This document shows, piece by piece, positions 1-5,457 of a DNA stretch of 5,578 nt (its first letter is position 1; every line of letters starts with the position of its first letter). The translations under genes were made by a program, and so were the position numbers. The notes under the pieces are model-generated. The model made no database searches. It was not told the origin of the DNA and worked only from the letters and a program-made list of their open reading frames with translations. The DNA is from Candidatus Gastranaerophilales bacterium. Its GTDB lineage: Bacteria > Cyanobacteriota > Vampirovibrionia > Gastranaerophilales > Gastranaerophilaceae. The DNA lies in assembly GCA_900752845.1 (NCBI GenBank), contig CAADWU010000053.1, forward strand, positions 1-5,578, read 5' to 3'.

Positions 1-1061
1 ATGTGAAAAAAGCTTGCGATAAATATGAGTATAAAAATGTAAAAATATTTTCGCTCACTCCTGCTCAGGCAAATATTATAAAACAAACGGCTTTGTCTGT
101 TGGAGCTGATTGCGCTACTCACCGAGATGTTATTACAGGCAGGGTTGAAAAATCTGATTGCATATTAGGAGGAAGTGTTTCTCAAATAAAAAAAATTGCA
201 GATAAATTAAAGTTTCAACCCTTTGGTTTGAGAGAACTCGGTGAAAAGTTAAATGCTTTTTGCACCCAGGCAAAAACAGCTAAAGTTCATATTGTCGGGA
301 TATTGAATGTAACAGAAAATTCTTTTTCTGACGGCGGTCTTTATAATAATTTTGAAAAAGCAAAAGAGCATTTGCTACTAATGATAAATGAAGGTGCAGA
401 TATTATCGACATTGGTGCGGAATCTACAAAGCCGTATTCTAAACCTGTTGAACCTGATAAACAATTGGAAAAACTTTTACCGATAGTTAATTTTGCTAAA
501 GGTAGAATTCCTGTAAGTATTGACACAAGAAGCTCAAAAGTTGCAGAGGAATGTATTAAGGCAGGAGCAGAAATAATCAATGATGTATCAGGGCTTGAAT
601 ATGATAAAAATATGGCTGAAGTCATTGCAAAATACTGTGTAAAGGTTATTATACAGCATTCAAAAGGAACTCCTGAAAATATGCAAAATGCACCTATATA
701 TGAAAACTTAACAGATGAAATTTATTTTGGATTAAAAGATAAAATAGATTATGCATTGTCTAAAGGAGTAAAAAGAGAAAATATAATTGTTGATCCGGGT
801 ATCGGGTTTGGCAAAACAAGGGCTGATAATTTCGAAATAATTAAGCGTATCAAAGAGTTTAAATGTTTAAACTGCCCTGTTATGCTAGGTATCTCAAGAA
901 AAAGTCTTTTGGATATGAGCAATGAAGACAATCTTACAAAGGATATTTTTACCACAGCTCTTAATGCTCTTGCAGTAGAAAACGGAGTTGATTATTTGCG
1001 GGTGCATAATGTAAAAATGCATAAGCAGCTTGTCACATTACTTGAAAATTTTCAAAAATAG
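1..1061 (+). CDS. folP: Dihydropteroate synthase with N-terminal extra domain, 5' end outside window
   Basis: Joins para-aminobenzoate to 6-hydroxymethyl-7,8-dihydropterin diphosphate to make dihydropteroate, a cytoplasmic step of folate synthesis and the target of sulfonamides. Counting from the GTG at position 3, the TIM-barrel motifs run in order: GILNVTENSFSDGG (residues 99-112), DIGAESTKP (136-144), SIDTR (172-176), INDVSG (192-197), QHSKGTPENMQ (218-228), DPGIGFGKT (264-272), GISRKS (296-301) and RVHNV (333-337). Differences from the common pattern are STKP for STRPG in loop 2, QHSKG for MHMKG, and RVHN for RVHD. Residues 1-95 are an additional domain ending in a QPFGL motif; I recall longer DHPS proteins (about 390-400 residues) of this kind from clostridia and Geobacter. 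The frame is open to the left edge, and that comparison suggests the true start lies some tens of codons upstream, so the GTG at 3 is probably internal. The product call is firm; the start is not. Confidence 0.95.
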   Translation, partial: VKKACDKYEYKNVKIFSLTPAQANIIKQTALSVGADCATHRDVITGRVEKSDCILGGSVSQIKKIADKLKFQPFGLRELGEKLNAFCTQAKTAKVHIVGILNVTENSFSDGGLYNNFEKAKEHLLLMINEGADIIDIGAESTKPYSKPVEPDKQLEKLLPIVNFAKGRIPVSIDTRSSKVAEECIKAGAEIINDVSGLEYDKNMAEVIAKYCVKVIIQHSKGTPENMQNAPIYENLTDEIYFGLKDKIDYALSKGVKRENIIVDPGIGFGKTRADNFEIIKRIKEFKCLNCPVMLGISRKSLLDMSNEDNLTKDIFTTALNALAVENGVDYLRVHNVKMHKQLVTLLENFQK

Positions 1062-1069
1062 TTTATAAT
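1042..1069 (+). promoter_or_regulatory. Sigma-70-type promoter for the first prepilin-like gene, inside the folP tail
   Basis: TTGAAA at 1042-1047 (five of six consensus bases) and a perfect TATAAT at 1064-1069 are separated by 16 bases. Transcription would begin near 1076, giving a leader of about 19 bases before the TTG start at 1095. The -35 box lies in the last codons of folP and the -10 just after its stop, so the prepilin-like gene can be expressed apart from folP. No terminator is visible between the two genes. Confidence 0.6.
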
Positions 1070-1083
1070 GTGAATATACAATT

Positions 1084-1087
1084 GGAG
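1084..1087 (+). promoter_or_regulatory. Shine-Dalgarno site that fixes the TTG start of the first prepilin-like gene
   Basis: GGAG at 1084-1087 is seven bases from the TTG at 1095 but only one base from the alternative TTG at 1089. Normal spacing therefore favours 1095 and gives the N-terminus MKKEAFTLSE, a typical short prepilin leader. Confidence 0.6.
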
Positions 1088-1094
1088 TTTGTTT

Positions 1095-1865
1095 TTGAAG
1101 AAAGAAGCTTTTACTTTATCAGAAATTTTATTAACTATAGCAGTTCTGGGAATTGTTGCTGCAATGACTATGCCCGGCTTAATTTCAAACTATAAAATAA
1201 AAGTTTATGTTGTTCAGCTTGAAAAGTCTTTAAGCCAATTCGAGCAGGCTATGCAAAATATTATGGTAAAACATGAATGTACTGATATGCTTTGTACATC
1301 TGTTTTTGACGGACAAGTTACTGATGCGGAATGGAACAAACGCTTTGGAAATGAAATTACTAAAGCAATAAAAATAATTGATACATCAGAGAATGGTACT
1401 GCAATGTCACCGCATATTACTTCAATGAGCTTGAAACCTAAAGAAACAATAGCAGATGCCGTTGATTGGCGTTCTGCAAAAGGTTACAAATTTATGACAC
1501 CTGACGGAGCTTTTTATGTTGTAGAGCCAAAGCAGTGTGAAGCAGTTCCGTACCCTAAACTCAGTACTTTAAAAAATATTTGTGCAGAAGTCACAGTTGA
1601 TGTAAACAGTCAAAGACTGCCAAATCAGTACGGGAGGGATATATTTAAGTTTGTAGTCGGACAAAACGGTCATTTGTATGCTATGTACGGTTCTGATTAT
1701 GCAAGATCGGTATATGGAGATGTAACTCTTACGGGAAGCTACTATTGGGCTTCCAATGCATCGTTATGTGCCGGTGAAGGTTTGTTGATTGCAGCACCTG
1801 CAAATGTAAGCGGATACGGATGCGCCGCAAGGGTTATAGAATCCAATTGGAAAATGACATACTAG
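1095..1865 (+). CDS. Type IV prepilin / type II secretion pseudopilin-like protein
   Basis: A 256-residue secreted or membrane-anchored protein starting at TTG 1095. The N-terminus MKKEA|FTLSE is a prepilin peptidase site: cleavage would fall after Ala5, Phe6 would be the methylatable first residue and Glu10 the conserved Glu+5. A hydrophobic helix follows (about residues 8-31, containing GIVAAMTMP), then a polar stretch typical of the pilin stalk. The large C-terminal domain holds six cysteines (62, 67, 148, 163, 225, 243), a DVNSQRLPNQYGRD motif (169-182) and the ending CAARVIESNWKMTY. The same cysteines, DVN...PNQYGRD motif and ending recur in the next gene, so the two are paralogues. Its role (pilus tip, pseudopilin or surface protein) cannot be fixed: no assembly ATPase, platform protein or prepilin peptidase gene is in the window. 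The upstream start at 1089 would add two residues. Confidence 0.85.
   Translation: MKKEAFTLSEILLTIAVLGIVAAMTMPGLISNYKIKVYVVQLEKSLSQFEQAMQNIMVKHECTDMLCTSVFDGQVTDAEWNKRFGNEITKAIKIIDTSENGTAMSPHITSMSLKPKETIADAVDWRSAKGYKFMTPDGAFYVVEPKQCEAVPYPKLSTLKNICAEVTVDVNSQRLPNQYGRDIFKFVVGQNGHLYAMYGSDYARSVYGDVTLTGSYYWASNASLCAGEGLLIAAPANVSGYGCAARVIESNWKMTY
1152..1174 (+). repeat. 23-bp direct repeat, copy 1 (prepilin-like gene 1)
   Basis: The stretch encoding IVAAMTMP, from ATT at 1152 to GCC at 1174, recurs without mismatch at 2093-2115. It reflects gene duplication and conservation of the pilin helix, but at DNA level it is also long enough to serve as a recombination site. Confidence 0.85.
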
Positions 1866-1880
1866 GTAACATTATAGAAA

Positions 1881-1900
1881 TGAGGCAGCGAAGCTGCTTT
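1881..1900 (+). other. Small stem-loop between the two prepilin-like genes
   Basis: GCAGC (1885-1889), a GAA loop and GCTGC (1893-1897) form a tight hairpin. It can be lengthened by G-T, A-T and G-T pairs to 1882-1900. The core holds the heptamer GCGAAGC, known as an unusually stable mini-hairpin in DNA. Only three T follow, then CCACA, so at best it is a weak terminator. It could instead stabilise the 3' end of the upstream message or sit in the leader of the downstream one. Confidence 0.35.
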
Positions 1901-1918
1901 CCACATAGGTCAATAATG

Positions 1919-1925
1919 AAAGGAG
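1919..1925 (+). promoter_or_regulatory. Strong Shine-Dalgarno site for ATG 1932
   Basis: AAAGGAG lies six bases before the ATG at 1932. It is one of the best ribosome binding sites in the window. It points to a start codon whose frame closes after 13 codons, which is the main reason to think that ATG belongs to the prepilin-like body beyond the G tract. I see no convincing promoter between 1866 and 1918, so this gene may be read from the promoter of the preceding one. Confidence 0.75.
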
Positions 1926-1931
1926 CAATTT

Positions 1932-2809
1932 ATGAGAAGATTTGATTTATTCGGGGGGGGGGCAACCGTTTAAGCTCCTGTGGTAATGGTTTTACGCATG
2001 CAGAGGGCACTACGTGCATAGCCACGTTAGAAGATAATCGTTTTAGTGCGTTTACCTTGGCGGAAGTATTGGTCACTTTAGGCATTATCGGCATTGTTGC
2101 TGCAATGACTATGCCTGCATTAATAGCTGAACACAGAAAACAAGAATATATAGAAAGGCTTAAAAAAGGTTATACTGTCATAAACAGCGGGTTGCAGCAG
2201 TTAATACTTAATAACGGCTGTGAAGGTAATTTTGATGCATTAAGATGTACAGGGTTGTTTGGTGATGATGACAGTTTTAAAGCAACAAATCCTCAATGGG
2301 TAGAAAATATTGATCGTGAAATTCGTAAAGTTTTTAATGTAACAAAAACGTGTAAAGGTAATGATACATCGTGTGCAATAGAATATCGTTTGCTGTCAGG
2401 AAAACTTACTACTAAGTTATGGTTTAATGAAGGGTATACTTTTGTCACTTCTGACGGGTATATGATTTATTTAAACAATGGGAAATGTACAGATTATCCG
2501 AATTCCATAAGCCCTAAATTAAAAAGTATATGCGGTTGGATTTCTTTTGATGTGAACGGTTTTAAAAAGCCAAACCAATATGGGAGAGATTTTTTTGAGT
2601 TTGTAATTTCTCAATCGGGTTATATATATCCTGCCGTAAGTATGGACTATGCGCAGGCTGTTGACGGAGAAAACTGGGAAGCAAGTACAAATTATTGGAA
2701 AAATGTACCGACACAATGCGGAAAACCGGGGGAAAAACCACCATCTAATGCCGGCGGTTCCAATTGCGCAGCAAGAATTATGGAGAACGGCTGGAAAATG
2801 GATTACTAA
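1932..2809 (+). CDS. Prepilin-like protein, out of frame with its start across a G10 tract (phase-variable or disrupted)
   Basis: Paralogue of the preceding prepilin-like gene. The body has the cleavage site SA|FTLAE (FTL at 2051-2059), a hydrophobic helix with GIVAAMTMPALI, a DVNGFKKPNQYGRD motif and the ending CAARIMENGWKMDY. It shares six aligned cysteines with its neighbour and adds one pair (TCKGNDTSC, 2348-2374). The body frame is open from 1946 but has no usable start: the TTG at 2057 lies inside FTLAE and would remove the cleavage site. The only good start, ATG 1932 with AAAGGAG, reads MRRFDLFGGGATV and stops at 1971-1973. One more G, or two fewer, in the G10 tract joins both parts into a 292- or 291-residue protein with a leader of about 40 residues, far longer than the five of its neighbour. 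Either the tract varies and switches the gene, a slippage event restores the frame, or the tract length is a sequencing error. The family call is firm; the state of the gene is not. Confidence 0.75.
1953..1962 (+). repeat. Homopolymeric G10 tract in the N-terminal coding region
   Basis: Ten consecutive G follow ATG AGA AGA TTT GAT TTA TTC in an AT-rich genome. With 10 G translation stops at TAA 1971-1973, and with 9 G at TAA 1984-1986. With 8 or 11 G it runs into the prepilin-like body. Tracts of this length are classic slipped-strand mispairing sites in Campylobacter, Helicobacter and Neisseria contingency genes. They are also prone to sequencing and assembly error. Confidence 0.9.
2093..2115 (+). 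repeat. 23-bp direct repeat, copy 2 (prepilin-like gene 2)
   Basis: Identical to 1152-1174 and in the same codon phase (ATT is a full codon in both). The copies are 941 bases apart. A deletion between them would join the intact start of gene 1 to the body of gene 2 in frame, bypassing the G10 tract. Confidence 0.85.
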
Positions 2810-2820
2810 ATATCTTATAC

Positions 2821-2850
2821 TTTACTATAAATCTTTGTTTATGGTAAAAT
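2821..2850 (+). promoter_or_regulatory. Probable extended -10 promoter for gatB
   Basis: TGG followed by TAAAAT (2842-2850) matches an extended -10 element (TGn plus a five-of-six -10). TTTACT at 2821-2826 is a possible -35 with an 18-base spacer, matching four of six bases. Transcription would start near 2857, about 17 bases before the gatB ATG. Confidence 0.45.
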
Positions 2851-2873
2851 AATCCCATAAATAAGGAGAAAAA

Positions 2874-4316
2874 ATGGACAATTTAAGAGATAAGTATGAA
2901 GTTGTTATAGGTTTGGAAGTGCACGCACAATTGAAAACCAAGTCAAAAATATTTGCACCTGACGGATGTGAATTCGGTCACGAGCCTAATTCTCAAACAA
3001 GCCCTATTACATTGGGTATGCCAGGTGTTTTGCCTGTTCTTAACAAAGAAGTTGTTAATATGGGTATTCTGACAGGTTTGGCTTTAAATTGTGAAATCCC
3101 TGAAAGATGTAAATTTGACAGAAAACAGTATTTTTATCCTGACCTTCCAAAAGGTTACCAGATTTCTCAATATGATGAACCTATATGTGTAGGCGGTTAT
3201 ATTGATGTAAAAGGTAAAAGAATAGGAATTACACGTGCCCACCTTGAAGAAGATGCAGGTAAACTTGTTCACGCAGGAGCTGACGGACTTGCAGGTTCAA
3301 GCTACTCTCTTGTTGATTTAAACAGAGCAGGAACTCCTCTTCTTGAAATCGTATCCGAACCGGATATGAGAAGCTCTGAAGAAGCAAGAAATTACATGGA
3401 AGAACTTAGAAATATTGTACGTTATATAGGCGTTTGCGACGGCAACCTTGAAGAAGGCTCTATGAGATGTGATGCTAATATTTCTATTATGCCTAAAGGT
3501 TCTAAAGAATTCGGTACACGTGCCGAAATTAAGAACGTAAACAGTTTCTCTGCACTTCAAAGAGCTATTGAATATGAAATCGACAGACAAATTGAAATTG
3601 TTGAAGATGGCGGAAAAGTTGTTCAGGAAACAAGATTGTGGGATGACAACTCTCGTGAAACACGTTCTATGAGAGGTAAAGAAGATGCTCACGATTACAG
3701 ATATTTCCCTGAACCTGATTTGATGCCTTTGAAAATCTCAAGAGAATGGGTTCAGGAAATCAAAGATAAAATGCCTGAACTACCTCAAGCTAAACGTGAA
3801 CGTTATATGAGCTTAGGATTGAGTGAGTATGATGCTTGCGTTATTGTTGAGCAAATGGGGCTTGCTTTGTTCTTTGATGAAGTTTTAAAAGCAGGAGCAA
3901 ATCCGAAAATCGCTGTTAACTTTATTATGGGCGAAATTGCAGCTTACTTGAAAGAGGAAAAAATTGAAATTTGTGATACAAAATTAACTCCTGAAAATCT
4001 TGCAGAACTCATTGCAATGATTGAAAAGAATACTATTTCTAATAATATCGGTAAACAAATCATTCTTGATATGATGAAAGACGGAACTAAAGCTTCTAAA
4101 ATCGTTGAAGACAGAGGTTTGAGCCAAATATCAGATGAGGGTGCAATTAAAGAAATTGTTCAAAAGGTAGTTGATGCAAATCCAAATCAGGTAGAAGCTT
4201 ATAAAGGCGGAAAAACTCAGCTTTTAGGTTTCTTTGTCGGTCAGGTAATGAAAGAAACCAAAGGTAGAGCTAATCCGAAAACCGTTAATGATTTATTGAA
4301 AGAAATTCTAGGTTAA
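2874..4316 (+). CDS. gatB: Aspartyl/glutamyl-tRNA(Asn/Gln) amidotransferase subunit B
   Basis: Cytoplasmic GatB of the GatCAB complex. It binds misacylated Glu-tRNA(Gln) or Asp-tRNA(Asn), activates the acyl group with ATP, and receives ammonia from GatA to give Gln-tRNA or Asn-tRNA. At 480 residues it has the family's normal length. Visible motifs are VIGLEVHAQLKTKSKIF (11-27, with the Glu and His of GLEVH that help hold metal), GMPGVLPVLN (48-57), FDRKQYFYPDLPKGYQISQ (81-99), RAHLEEDAGKL (121-131), SLVDLNRAGTPLLEIVSEPD (145-164), GNLEEGSMRCDANIS (190-204), AEIKNVNSF (217-225) and DYRYFPEPDL (274-283). The C-terminal third is the YqeY-like helical tRNA-binding tail, ending in the GKTQLLGFFVGQVMK region (446-460). 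AAGGAGA (2863-2869) sits four bases before the ATG. gatA and gatC are not in the window, so the complex is encoded at separate loci. No key residue appears lost. Confidence 0.98.
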   Translation: MDNLRDKYEVVIGLEVHAQLKTKSKIFAPDGCEFGHEPNSQTSPITLGMPGVLPVLNKEVVNMGILTGLALNCEIPERCKFDRKQYFYPDLPKGYQISQYDEPICVGGYIDVKGKRIGITRAHLEEDAGKLVHAGADGLAGSSYSLVDLNRAGTPLLEIVSEPDMRSSEEARNYMEELRNIVRYIGVCDGNLEEGSMRCDANISIMPKGSKEFGTRAEIKNVNSFSALQRAIEYEIDRQIEIVEDGGKVVQETRLWDDNSRETRSMRGKEDAHDYRYFPEPDLMPLKISREWVQEIKDKMPELPQAKRERYMSLGLSEYDACVIVEQMGLALFFDEVLKAGANPKIAVNFIMGEIAAYLKEEKIEICDTKLTPENLAELIAMIEKNTISNNIGKQIILDMMKDGTKASKIVEDRGLSQISDEGAIKEIVQKVVDANPNQVEAYKGGKTQLLGFFVGQVMKETKGRANPKTVNDLLKEILG

Positions 4317-4320
4317 AAAG

Positions 4321-4352
4321 TTTAATGTCCTCCCTTTTAGGGAGGACTTAAA
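4321..4352 (+). terminator. Strong stem-loop after gatB, probable terminator with weak U tract
   Basis: GTCCTCCC (4327-4334), a five-base loop TTTTA and GGGAGGAC (4340-4347) form a perfect eight-pair stem. Skipping T4326, five more A-T pairs (TTTAA with TTAAA) extend it to 4321-4352. The bases after the stem are ACACATATTTATTTG rather than a run of T, so termination on the + strand may be partial. It lies just after the gatB stop and 25 bases before the next start codon, so it could also be an attenuating or mRNA-stabilising structure. Confidence 0.5.
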
Positions 4353-4377
4353 ACACATATTTATTTGAGGAGCTGTA

Positions 4378-5436
4378 ATGTTTTTTAAATCAAAAGAAAA
4401 ATCCAGTATGGAGCATGAAATTTTTGAACAATCGGAAGTTTTAGGCAAGCTTTTGTCTACTCATGTGAATGACAACAATTATATTTTATTTGATATTCCT
4501 GTTGATATTCAAAAAATAGTTATAGTTGCAAGCGGTTCATCTTATCATTGTGCAAGATATGCCGCAGATTTGTTCGGAAATATTGCAGGAATAGAGGCTA
4601 GAGCTATTTATTCAAGCGAATTTTTACTTAAAGCGGCAGTTCCTCATGAAAATGATATTTTATACATTTTTATAACCCAGTCAGGAGAAACTTCTGATAC
4701 AAATTCTGCTTTAAAAAAGGCAAAAGAACTCGGAATGAGAACTCTTTGTATTACAAACAAAAAAGGTTCAACAATCTGGGAAGCATCTGATTTTAAAATA
4801 GACTGCTGTGCCGGAGAAGAAAAAAGTATTGCAGCTACAAAATCGCTGACAACTCAAATGCTATGCTGCACGCTTCTTGTTCTGAAATATGCTGCACATA
4901 AAGGTATAGATATTTCAAATTATATTGAAGAATTGAAAACACTACCTAATTTTATTGAAAAAACTTTTATGCTTCATGATGATATTAAAGAAATGGCAAA
5001 GGCATTATCAAAATTTAAAAATATCGTAGTTACTGCAGACGGGATTTCTTATGCAATTGCAAAAGAAGCTTCATTAAAAATAAAAGAAACATCATATATA
5101 AATGTCTACTCAAATATTTTAGGTGAATTTATGCATGGACACGTTGCAATTTTGAATAATAAACCTGCAATGATACATATATCAATTAATGAGCTTGGAT
5201 ATACTGCAATCAAAAATTTAAATAAAATTGAAACAGATTATTCACCGTCTTTATGTATTATAGGTTGTTCAAACGAAAAGATAAAAACTGATTTCAATAT
5301 AAACATTGACTGTGAAAGTGATGTTGTTAAATCATTTTGTATAGTTGTAATGGTTCAATTACTTGCTTTAGAAATTGCACAATGTCTTGGTCGTAATGTT
5401 GATAAACCGCATGGACTTGATAAAGTTGTAAAATAA
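4378..5436 (+). CDS. Two-SIS-domain sugar-phosphate isomerase/deaminase, GlmS isomerase-like, without glutaminase domain
   Basis: A 352-residue cytoplasmic protein that aligns by eye with the C-terminal isomerase half of GlmS (glucosamine-6-phosphate synthase). Matching segments are MEHEIFEQ (11-18), first SIS domain ASGSSYHCARYAA (51-63), TQSGETSDTNSALKKAK (100-116), SIAATKSLTTQM (150-161), second SIS domain with EASLKIKETSY (230-240) and GEFMHGHVAIL (249-259), and the tail GRNVDKPHGLDKVVK (338-352). The residues matching E. coli GlmS Lys485, Glu488, His504 and Lys603 are present as Lys234, Glu237, His253 and Lys349, so an active aldose-ketose isomerase is likely. There is no N-terminal Cys glutaminase domain, so free ammonia rather than glutamine would be used if it aminates; a deaminase (GlmD or AgaS type) or a fructosamine-phosphate deglycase (FrlB type) role is equally possible. 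GAGGAG (4367-4372) is five bases before ATG 4378. The internal ATG at 4408 lacks such a site. Confidence 0.85.
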   Translation: MFFKSKEKSSMEHEIFEQSEVLGKLLSTHVNDNNYILFDIPVDIQKIVIVASGSSYHCARYAADLFGNIAGIEARAIYSSEFLLKAAVPHENDILYIFITQSGETSDTNSALKKAKELGMRTLCITNKKGSTIWEASDFKIDCCAGEEKSIAATKSLTTQMLCCTLLVLKYAAHKGIDISNYIEELKTLPNFIEKTFMLHDDIKEMAKALSKFKNIVVTADGISYAIAKEASLKIKETSYINVYSNILGEFMHGHVAILNNKPAMIHISINELGYTAIKNLNKIETDYSPSLCIIGCSNEKIKTDFNINIDCESDVVKSFCIVVMVQLLALEIAQCLGRNVDKPHGLDKVVK

Positions 5437-5457
5437 ACTAAAAGTAGAGTTAAAAAA

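Noticed and set aside
341..955. Minus-strand open frames across folP (341-625 and 749-955)
   Set aside because: They lie antisense within a conserved enzyme gene, have no ribosome site or recognisable motif, and are shadows of its codon pattern.
1916..1945. ATG at 1916 as an alternative start upstream of the G tract
   Set aside because: It is in the prepilin body's frame but stops at TGA 1943-1945 and has no ribosome binding site of its own.
2057..2809. TTG at 2057 as the true start of the second prepilin-like gene
   Set aside because: It falls inside FTLAE, would delete the prepilin cleavage site and Phe+1, and has no Shine-Dalgarno site; the strong site and ATG at 1932 fit far better once the G tract is considered.
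2519..2852. Other-frame and minus-strand open frames over the 3' end of the second prepilin-like gene
   Set aside because: The body frame there carries the conserved DVN...PNQYGRD and CAAR...WKMDY motifs shared with the paralogue, so the overlapping frames are shadows.
3084..3692. Minus-strand open frames across gatB (3084-3272 and 3318-3692)
   Set aside because: They are antisense to highly conserved GatB motifs, with low-complexity Phe/Ser/Asn-rich translations and no start signals.
4408..5436. Internal ATG at 4408 as the start of the SIS gene
   Set aside because: It begins at the GlmS-like MEHEIFEQ segment, but no Shine-Dalgarno site precedes it, whereas GAGGAG is well spaced before ATG 4378.
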